DNA of 64,000 bases from Euryodendron excelsum (taxonomy: Eukaryota; Streptophyta; Magnoliopsida; Ericales; Pentaphylacaceae), in the NCBI GenBank assembly GCA_033060915.1, contig CM065397.1, positions 35,119,501 through 35,183,500 of the forward strand, written 5' to 3'. Each line of letters opens with the position of its first letter. Within the stretch, counting starts at the first letter, position 1. The position numbers and the translations under genes are program-made. Positions 55,293-64,000 of the stretch are shown here, piece by piece. The notes beneath the pieces are model-generated. The model did not search any database, was not told the origin of the DNA, and saw nothing but the letters and a program-made list of their open reading frames with translations.

Positions 55293-58200
55293 CCTGCAAA
55301 GAAGACAAAACCAAAATCAGCAAGGTAAAAGAATAACTAAACAACAGCAAAGCAAAAAAAAGGAAGGAAAGGACAACATACCCCGCCACTTCCCATCTGA
55401 GCTAACCAGGCCGTCAAGGAAGCCACCTATGCCTGGTACTGATCCCGCTCCGTCTGAAATTGGTCCCTCTGGTCTCTCACTACAGTAACTAAGCCTAGGG
55501 TACGTATCCCCCGGCACAACACCACAAGTCGACCACCTCCTGGCCAACAACATATCCACCGACTAATACCTCAAACCGAGTGAAGGCACCGACAAAATGA
55601 GCCCCAAAGTGCGTAGCATAGTCCGTATCCAAAGGAAGTAGGAAATCGACACTCGGCTAGTGCTTCTAATAAGGAATAGGAACTCCCTCCACTAAAGCTC
55701 CAAACATGTACTCCGATGGATCTCCTGCTGACCTGAACTCCTCATAAAACTATCGCCAATGGTGATCCCCTAGGCAAGACTCCCAAGAATCATCGCTGAG
55801 AAAGGAAGCCCTCGATTGGGATAATGGGACCAAGTACCGCACCGTCTCATAGTGAACTGACCCAATAAAGGGCCACCAAGTCACGTCCCTCACCTCGATC
55901 AATTCCAAGTTCGCTCGTAGCGTCACAAAATTAGTGATCTCTGATTGCTGAGCTACCCGGTCACAAGCCCACCTCAAAGCACTAGAATAAAGGTCATTCT
56001 TGAGAACTGCAGGGTGACGAACTGGTAGGTACTCATAGCTCCACTAGACTAGAAAAGGCCATAAACCAGTCTTGCTACCCCAACAAGAGGAAGTCCGGAC
56101 CCGTACCGATCGAAGGAGAAGGACCCCCAATCTAGCTTAGGCGAGGCCCCAAGATCAGCTACTATGCTCAGCAATCGAAAAGGAACGAGCGACTTACTGT
56201 TGTTGCAGAAGCAGCTGAAGATGATATACAAAACAAGTCGCCATCTCATGATGTCTCTCTAGGCAGGTGGTGGCTTAACAGTAAAGGTACTGTCATCCGG
56301 ACTGAGCCAGGAGACTGGGAAAGCAGAATGCTCAGGAGGGGGCAAGTCCAGCAGAATATATGCATCAGCCCTATTGACTGACTGTAAGGTGATCTGACAA
56401 CTGACGAAGGAAAGCCCCGTGATGGTCGCCCAGTCCAATGGAGGGGTCCTAACTCGAAACCCACAAAATGAAAAGTCCTGGTCTCTTTGAACCACCTCTC
56501 AATAAGTGCCAACACTAGATGTCTATTCAAGCGGTTAGCCTGTAATCCCATGAAAGCCCTAAACCCAATCTCAGCCAAGAAAGCACGATAAAATGGAGTT
56601 GCCCGCTGTATAGTACCGAAGACAAGATGAACAACCACTCTGAAAGATGTGTGTACCCGCGGAGGGGGCAAATGCTATCGCGAGTAGACACTGGGATGAT
56701 AGGCAAGGTCTCCCAGCGGTGGAATTTTCGGTATCTCCAGGTCACCAAGATCAGCATCCGTTTGTCTATGTCTAGAGGAGGCCCACCCATAACCAGTCAT
56801 CTGATCACCAAGGCCCGACGCCTCGACATTAACACCTGTCTCCTTCTCGAAAGCTGCCTCAACCAAAAGGAAGGGGTCGACTTGTCGTCTACTCCCCCGG
56901 CCACTCTGGCTAGAAGATGCTTGTCCTGCAGATCGCCGACTACCCTTGGATCGACTGGAACTGGTGACAGAATTTGTCCGGGCCGCCTTCCCAGAGCGGC
57001 ATCTCCTCTCAGAACGTCATCATCTGCACCTGCCATCCTGAAGATCAAGGTAAGAATACTGACAAAAGGTGAGTATAACTCAAAGAGATAAAAGAGATGA
57101 GAAGTAAGAAAAGAAGAAAGAGAAACAATAAATGAATAAATAATACAAATAAATAAATAATAAAGAATAAAAGGATTTCAAATGATAAGTCAAAATGAAT
57201 TTTCTACATATTTTGATTTTCCAGTTTCAAGTCAAAATGAATTTCCTATACATTTTGTCTTTAAAGGTTTTCAACTTCAAGTCAAAATGAATTTTCTAAA
57301 CATTTTTCCTTCAAATGTCAGGTCAAAACAAATTTTCTACACGTTTTGTCCAAAGTTTCGAAATGATTTCTAATTCGAAGTCAAATTTCCAAATTAAATC
57401 TCAAAATTTTCCAATCAAAATCCATCCCAAGCTTTTTCTATTCTAGTCAAAGTTTTTGTCAAACTTAATTCTCAACTTTTTAATCTTCCAAAATTTCTAT
57501 TCCTGAGTTTCCCAAAGTCGAAATCCATTTTCAAATCTTCCAAACTATTTTCCTTAAAAGCTTTTATTCAAAATTTCAGTTTTCAAAAGTCTTCCTAAAA
57601 ATTTCCTCCACTAGTTTTAGGCTCTCCAGAGTTTCTCGAGGCCTTCTCCACCAAAAAGGCTCCACCCACAAGGATTTTATATCTTTTTCCTTCAAAAAGA
57701 TTTTATTCCAAAACTTTTCCAACTCTTTCCCTAATTTCAAAAATTTTCGACAGAGTTCTGCTTAAAAATGGTCCCTACAATGCCTACAACATCGACACAA
57801 AACACAAGTCATGCACTTTATTACATCACAATCACATAGCACTAACACTCGTGCACATTTTTCAAATTTTAAAATTTTTTAAAAATGACTTTTTTTATTT
57901 TTCGACAAATCAATGGTTTCCAAAGTTATCCCAAAATTTCTCAAAATCATTTCAAATGTTTTATAAAATATCCCTACATTTTTCTAAACACAAAACTTTA
58001 ATAATTTCTCAATTTTCTCAATTTTCTATATTTTTTTAAGTATTTTTTTATTTTTCAAAAATTTAAAAATTCAAAAAGTTTTCAAAAAATCATGAAACTT
58101 CACACAGCTATTAAACACATATTTCTAAAGCACACAATATAAAATATGGCCAGAGAACTTAATACCCAAAGCTGTAGGGACAAACCCCCAATTCCTGCAG

Positions 58201-58576
58201 AAACCCTCTTCACATAATCATGTAAAATCACTCAAATCCACTCAAACAAGCACCAAAATGCAAAAATAGCTTCACCAAAGTGTTCAAAACATATCAAAAC
58301 ATTAATTTTCACTGTTCACATCACTCAAACGGAATTTTACACATCAAAATCAACATAAAATAAAAATAAAAAACTCACCTCTTGGAGTTCTCCAGCGAAA
58401 TCTTCTCTTTCGGCGACTTTTTCGATGACGGTGTCTTCTTCCGGCAACCCTTAGTCCCTAGGAAGTACTCCTTCAATGTCCAAGTCATTTTCCTCGCAAA
58501 AGGTTCTACACTCTTAGAAAATCATACAATCCCGCGAATGTTCAAATCAGAATTTTCTGGTTTTGATTCCAGGCCT

Positions 58577-58634
58577 GTGCCACTGCTAGTGGCGCCAAGG
58601 TAATTTTAAGCCAGGCGCCACTAGCAGTAGTGCC
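58577..58634. promoter_or_regulatory. Pair of GGCGCC-type palindromes upstream of the T2 antisense gene
   Basis: 58577-58597 is GTGCCACTGC-TAGTGGCGCC and 58613-58634 is AGGCGCCACTAG-CAGTAGTGCC. They lie 125-180 bp upstream of the exon 1 start on the minus strand, the same arrangement as in B. Confidence 0.6.
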
Positions 58635-58810
58635 AGTTTCCAGTTCTGGGCAATTTTGCCTTTTTCCTACCAAAACCCGACTTCGAATGCCGTTTGGGCC
58701 AGATCTCCATTTTCAAACTCCAGTTTTTAAAAATTCCCAAAGTCCATCCCTCCAACCGCCTCACGGTCAAAATGGGACACTTACTCTATCGGTTTCTATC
58801 TTCGACAAGC

Positions 58811-58833
58811 AAAGACAGAAAAAGAAGGGCAGC
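58811..58833 (+). other. T2 polypurine tract
   Basis: AAAGACAGAAAAAGAAGGGC + AGC matches the PPT of B except for one base. Confidence 0.8.
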
Positions 58834-60323
58834 TATAAGCACACCATTTTTGTCTACTCGGCAATCTTCAGCCCGTCTAGACTTGTATTCAAGTCAATAT
58901 TGACATATGCCAGTTCAAACTAGTTTTCCAGACATAATCCAGTCAATCAATCGCTTTGCGGGCCCGTCCAGCCCAAATAGAGGCAAAATAATCAAAACGC
59001 CCTTGGGACATTATCCGATCCAATTCCAGTGGGCATATATTCTCGAAAACAATAAGTCCCCTTTTCAATCTCAATTCCAGTTCAAATCCAATTCCAGTCC
59101 AATTCCAGTTCAAATCAAGTCCAACACGTCTTTCGAAAAAGTTGATCCCTCAAGGCTATAAGTCCATCCAGTCTAGCATATTTTTTGAGAAAAATCTTCA
59201 GAAGCGTAAGTCCCTTCAAACCCGTCGACCGGGACGAGACCCCAAGTCCTCGAGATGGTAGAACGGTCCAACTTTGGCGCCTGCTAGCCCGCCAATAAAG
59301 AATGTCTATTTTAGCACACCCTTTAAGAAAGTTGATTCCTCAGGCGATAAGTCTAGCTAGCAGCTTCCCGAGATCAGGCAGTCTCTGGAATGATCGCGAG
59401 CCGTTAGCGTAACAGAAGTACTCATAAACATCGCAACCGTTAGAGTGGCGGAAACACTCGTAAACAAGTCGACATTAGGAATTGCCAATAAACCCCTATG
59501 TCACGGGACCACTGTTAGACTGACGGGAATACTCAAAACCCAGGTCAACACCAGTGCCTGCTAGCCCACTCCAGTGAAAAATGACCAAACTGCCCCTATG
59601 GCCATTTTGGGCACGTTTCTTAAGAAAGTACCTAAGTTCTCAAAACGGTAAGTCCACCCTTCCAGGATCATCCCAAAGACGATTCGGCATGTTTAAGTGT
59701 CTTCCAGTTGGTTTTGGGCCAATTCTGAGACCCTTCAGTTAAAATAACCATTTTGCCCCTAGGCATCTGAACGCCCCGGGAACCACACTAGCTCTGGGTA
59801 TCAAACCGGTAACCTCCTAGGGATGTTTCTGATAGTATCCCTGGCCTTCCAATGCATTTTTGGATCATTCCGAGTTAGTTTCAGTAAACTTGATGCAAAA
59901 TGATCGTTTTGCTCCTAGTGGGCCGGTCGCTTTTATTAACCACACCGGCTTCGGATATCAAACCGGTAACCTCCTGGGAAATTTAAGGTAATGTTTCCAA
60001 GCCTTGAGTCTTCTTCCGGGATATTCCAAGTCCATCCCGGCAGTTTTCGGACCTTATTGACTGTTTTGCCCCTAATGGCCCGGTCAACCCTTCCAACAAA
60101 TCATGACATCGTTTTTCAAGTCTACTACCCCTGAGACACTATTCTAAGGGTTCCTGTCTCTTTTCGGCCTTCCAAGCCATTCCCAACCCTTTAAATCATT
60201 CACGAACTCTCCGCAGTCACTCCTAATGAAGTCAGGCTAAAAATTGCATGGTAGTCACTAGTACAGGCGCCCAAATCTTTTGAAGATATGTTGCTTGCCG
60301 ACCTTAAACATTTCCTAAATGGC

Positions 60324-60345
60324 TGGCGCCACTACTAGCGGCTCT
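60324..60345. promoter_or_regulatory. GGCGCC-type palindrome, T2 3' LTR (decayed)
   Basis: TGGCGCCACTACTAGCGGCTC, one arm mutated, about 55 bp upstream of the TATA box. Confidence 0.5.
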
Positions 60346-60399
60346 AGTGGGATTTTTGGCCTAGCGCCACTGTAGTAGGCCGTAGTTCATTCTTCTATC

Positions 60400-60407
60400 T
60401 ATAAATA
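60400..60407 (+). promoter_or_regulatory. TATA box, T2 3' LTR
   Basis: TATAAATA; a donor-like CACAAG|GTAGGC follows with the GT at 60718, 318 bp downstream. Confidence 0.6.
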
Positions 60408-61807
60408 CAGAGCCTCCTCCATCGTGAAAAGGGTCCGCAAACTCAGTCCAAAAACCCTGGTCTTCGATATACAGAGCTCAAAGTCCTTCCAAACCCTTGT
60501 TCCCTTTAGGTTCTTCAAACTCTAGCCACCATATACAAACCCTAGCCTCTATACACTTAACCCTAGCATACATATACTTATATACACTCATATACAAGCC
60601 TCCGAAGCCTCCATTGAAGACTTGAAGCGCTGCAACCTGGAAGCTCTCAAAGACCGAGCCAAAGCAAGCTCTCGAAGACTGAAGTAAAGCAAGTAAGCAA
60701 AACAAAGAAGACACAAGGTAGGCTTTCTATTTACGTTTATTCAATTCCCCCCTCTCTTTTTTCTCTCCTAACCCACTTGGATTTTCTTCTATTTTAATCC
60801 TCATCTTCTACCCCCCCCTTCTTGCATGCTTGAAACAAGAGACTCGCCGGTTCATGTATAGGATTAGGCTATCGAAAATCACCGTGTTAAGGGTTTTCTC
60901 TTAGTCTAACCGGAGACGACGTGGGTGTCGCACCCAGATTTTTCGCACTCGAGGAATGCACACACAAGCGAGAAAAATACTGTACTCGCTCGTTAGAACT
61001 CACCCTCCTAGAAGAATGAATGCGACTATGTTTGAATTGAAAATTGGTTTGAATAAAGGGCTTTTGGAAAACATTTGGAGTCACCACCTAACTTGACTAA
61101 GGTGAGTTAAGTCACCTAAAAACTAAGCACAATCTGAGGATCACACTTAGGGTTTTTGAAAATGATTTAGAAAATACTACCTCAAGAGTGGGTTTTTAAG
61201 AAAATAGGTTGTTTGGCAACCTTTGAAAAACTTTTAAGCCCTTTTTGAAAATAAACTCCATTTTGGTCTTTGAAAACAGTGATTCTAGGTTCAGATGTTG
61301 GTTACGTGTAGGGAAGACGCACTAAGCTATCACCTTACCCCGTCCTTGCAATACCTACATGTCTATTTACCCTAAATTTACCTATGAGAGTCTTCAACTA
61401 ACAAATGTTCAATCCTATCCACTTTAGAAAAAAAATGTTTAAAAAATATTATGATGCATGATATGTAAATGCAATAGAAAAAGGGAGTTGGAAAATATAT
61501 TTGGAAATAGATTTGAAAAGAAATTGATTTGATTTAAAAGAGATTTAAAATTGAAAATTTTTAGAAATTAGAAATAAAGGTTTGAAAATAGAAATTTGGA
61601 ATTAGAAAAATAGATTATGGAATTGAAAACTTGAAGAAGATTATAGAATTGGAGATTTGAAAGAAGTTGTGGAAATAGAAGCTTGAAAGAGATTGTGGAA
61701 TTTGAGATTTCAAAAAGGCTGTGGAAATAGAAATTTAAAAAAGGTTGTAACCGCACCCATGAGGGTTGCCTACGTATCCTTTTGGAGGAATCAGGTCAGT
61801 CATAGTT

Positions 61808-61821
61808 CGGACAAGAGTCCG
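61808..61821 (-). other. Conserved leader hairpin, D copy
   Basis: The sense strand reads CGGAC-TCTT-GTCCG, a perfect 5-bp stem with the same loop as T1. Confidence 0.5.
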
Positions 61822-63884
61822 ATAGAAAATAAAATGTTTGATTTGAAAAAGGAGTTGAATTGGAATTTGGACTTGATTTGAATTTAGAATAGAAGATTAG
61901 AACTTGGATTTGGAAAGATAGAACTTAGAAGACGGATTTGGACTTGTTTTGGAAAGATTGATATTTGGAAATCCTAGACTTAGGAAAGATAGGATTTCGA
62001 AAGTTTCGTTTTAGGAAAGCTCCACTTTAGGAAAGTTTTGAATTAGGAAAAGTTCAAATTAGGAAAATGTCATTTTAGGAAAGTTTCATTTTAGGAAAGT
62101 TTCAATTTAGGAAAGTGTTATTTTAGGAAAGTTTTCGAATTAGGAAAGTTTTGAAATTAGGAAAAGGTTTCGTTTTAAGAAAGTATTGAAATTGAAACGT
62201 TTTGAATTTGGAATGTTTTGAAATAGGGAAGTTTTGAAAGTTGAAAAGTTTAGAATTTAGAAAGTTTCGAATTTAGAAAGTTTTAGATTTGGAAAGTTGA
62301 AAGTTTAAGGAAGTTTAGAATTTTAAAAAGATTCAAATTTTGAGTTTTAGAAATTCTTGAAATTAGGAAAGGTTTTGAGTTTAAGAAGGGTTTGAAAACT
62401 TAGATTTAGAAAGTTAAGATTTGGAAAGGGATGGAATTAAGGAAGGTTTGAAAGCTTCAAGTTTAAGGAAAGATTTAAAAGTTTAAGTTTAGGAAACTTA
62501 AGGTTTAGGGAAGTACTAAATTGGGAAGAGTTGAATTAGGAAAGATTGGAGTTTATTCCTAAGAATAAATGTTTTGATTTTGTTTCCAAAAAAGGAGGAT
62601 AGAATCTAGTTTCCTAAATGGGAAGATTGGATTTGGTAAGGATTTGAAAGGTAAAGTTATAGAAACCCTAGATTTAGAAGACTATAGTTTTGATGTAGAA
62701 AAGAGGTTTTGAAAGCAAGAGGTTTTGGAAACCTTGGTTTTGAGGTCAAAATAGGGAATTGGAAACCATATTTTTGGGGAAGAAAATTAGGGTTTCCTAA
62801 TCAATGGCCCTAGGGTTTAACTTGGACCTTAAGAAAAGTGATTTTTAGAAAGCGAGTTTTTAGAAAGAGAGATTCTTGGAAAGAAATCCTAGAGAGGAGT
62901 TTTTAGAAAGTGAATTTGAAAAGAGAGTTTTTAGGAAAGAGTTTTTTGGAAAGAGTTGTTTAGGAAGGAAACATAAGGAGCGTTTTTGGAGAGTAAACTT
63001 TGAGGAAAACGTTTTTGGAAAAGAGCCTTTAAGAAAGACGTTTTTGGAAAGAGATTGTTGAAAAAGAGTTTTTGAAAAATAATTTTGGAAAGGAGATTAG
63101 AGAGAGTTTTCTAAGAAGGAAACCTAGGGAGTGTTTTTAGGAAATGAATTTTGAAGAGGGTGTTTTGGAAAGGAGTTGAAAACGAAGTTTTGAAAATAGA
63201 TTTTTGGAGAGAGTTTTTGGAAAACAATTTTGGAAAGGAATTTGAAGAAGGAGATTGGAGAGAGTTTTTGGAAAGTATATTGAAAAAAAGGTTTTTCGAA
63301 GAAGGGATTTGAAAATAGAGTTTTTAGAAAGTATATATAAAATACCTCACTTTCCTAAAGCGACTCTAACCATAAGAAGGTTAATACCACTTTAAGATAG
63401 TGGTTTCGAAAACAACAATGTTTTGAAAATATGGACCATATTGGTTACTTTAAATGTAACACTTTCCTAAAGCAACCCTAGCTATGAGAAGGCTAGAATC
63501 ACCCTAGGATTGTGATTTTGAAAAAGAAGATTTTGATGCAATTTTGAAAACGATGTTAATGCAAACTTTGAAAACGAGTTTGAAAATGAATTTTGGAGGA
63601 ATGCAAGATCATGATATGCACAATGCAAATTAGGATCGTGAACATACAAGGTTAAAGGCTTCACCACATAATCAAGGGGGCCGAACCCACATGGTCTCCG
63701 ATTAGACTAAAAGAAATCCCCTGATACGGTGACTCTCCAATAGCCTAATCCTACACATGAACCGGGAATTCCCTTGTTTCAAGCATGCAAGAAAGGGGGG
63801 AAGAAGATGGGGGATTAAAATAGAAGAAAACCCAAGTGGGTTAGGAGAGAGAAGAGAGGGGGGAAGATGTGTAAACGTAAATAA

Positions 63885-63900
63885 GAAGCTTACCTTGTGT
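63885..63900 (-). other. Candidate splice donor in R, D
   Basis: The minus strand reads ACACAAG|GTAAGCTTC, an excellent match to the plant 5' splice-site consensus. Confidence 0.45.
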
Positions 63901-64000
63901 CTTCTTTATTTTGCTTAGCTTTGCGCGCTTTGCTTTGCTTGTCTTGCTTTGGTCTTCACTTCAATCTTTAAGAGTTTGTCTTCAATCTTCAAAGCTTCAG

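Larger units (their letters stand above)
49991..58452 (-). pseudogene. Antisense three-exon gene of T2, plant-mobile-domain-like; split by S1
   Basis: Exon 1 ends at 58379 (CCAAGAG|GTGAGT) and starts near 58452, where B has ATG but T2 has AAG. Intron 1 is 57038-58378 (1341 bp; acceptor CTTGATCTTCAG). Exon 2 is 55382-57037, with ATG at 57034-57036 in frame with exon 1. Intron 2 is 55294-55381 (88 bp; GGG|GTATGT to TTTGCAG). Exon 3 is 55288-55293 plus 49991-50071, in frame, ending EDIDFDL-TAA. Exon 2 has LALIERWFKETRTFHFVGFE, typical of plant mobile domain proteins, then NSKSLVPFRLLSIVADLG and a coiled-coil-like RDQRDQFQTERDQYQA. Stops and frameshifts are present. S1 inserted 6 bp inside exon 3. 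The function is unknown. Confidence 0.6.
58834..60925 (+). repeat. T2 3' LTR, left piece
   Basis: It starts TATAAGCAC (TG changed to TA) and parallels 5868-7965 throughout, including the short U3 repeats (about 59400-59470), the 157-bp-type units (about 59760-60110), a palindrome (60324-60345) and a TATA box. It is cut at 60925 by D. Confidence 0.85.
5868..64000 (+). mobile_element. T2: Tat-like gag-only LTR retrotransposon, disrupted by three insertions
   Basis: Its parts, in order, are 5' LTR left piece 5868-7965, [Athila], 5' LTR right piece 42742-44386, PBS, leader, gag, spacer, antisense gene interrupted by [S1], PPT 58811-58833, and 3' LTR 58834-60925 interrupted by [D]. The interior without S1 is about 9.2 kb. 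It carries gag but no protease, RT or integrase, so it would need proteins in trans. Confidence 0.7.
60926..64000 (-). mobile_element. D: Tat-like LTR on the minus strand, incomplete at window edge
   Basis: It begins TGTCGCACCCAG, the inverted LTR end, with GTGGG (60921-60925) as candidate duplication. It contains the U5 island (hairpin 61808-61821), the G-depleted region and part of R, including the donor-like CACAAG|GTAAGC. It may be a solo LTR or the 3' LTR of a minus-strand element continuing to the right. Confidence 0.85.

Overview
This is plant nuclear DNA made almost wholly of nested LTR retrotransposons. I see no convincing host gene, tRNA, rRNA or CRISPR array. The lineages point to a plant: an Athila-type Ty3/gypsy element (tRNA-Asp-like PBS, FMDDF reverse transcriptase) and several Tat/Ogre-like elements with very long LTRs (5.2-8.9 kb) and a second, archaeal-type RNase H between the reverse transcriptase and the integrase. 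A large repeat-rich genome is likely; I do not name a species.

Layout, outermost first. T1 (+) supplies an LTR end (1-1233), a PBS, a leader and a broken gag up to 5867. T2 (+), of the same superfamily, appears inserted into T1 at 5868 and runs past the right edge. Its 5' LTR is in two pieces (5868-7965 and 42742-44386); then come a leader, a broken gag and an antisense spliced gene, and its 3' LTR starts at 58834. An Athila element (+, 7966 to about 42741) sits in the T2 5' LTR. Element B (-, 9421-34771) sits in the Athila 5' LTR, with a perfect 5-bp target duplication GCACA. A solo LTR, S1 (50077-55287, duplication AGTAT), sits in an exon of the T2 antisense gene. A further minus-strand LTR, D (60926 to the end), cuts the T2 3' LTR. 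T1 > T2 > Athila > B is four layers deep.

How the parts relate. T1 and T2 carry gag but no pol. B carries protease, RT, two RNase H domains and integrase but no gag. All share LTR type and PBS, and B and T2 share a PPT, so they look like two halves of one replication system. B and T2 each also carry an antisense, intron-containing gene reading inward from next to the 3' LTR. Their first exons are homologous, but the main exons encode different plant families (DUF7745-like in B, plant-mobile-domain-like in T2).

Most notable signals: (1) the two LTRs of B differ by 3.48 kb because an 81-bp minisatellite in U3 has about 52 copies in one and about 9 in the other; (2) the R-U5 leader is almost G-free for about 2 kb on the sense strand but holds a small hairpin, with a UNCG-type loop in three copies, at the same place in every LTR copy; (3) a perfect GGCGCC-ended palindrome lies just upstream of the LTR TATA box and again upstream of the antisense gene. 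All coding regions are decayed, mostly by changes of the kind produced by deamination of methylated cytosine.
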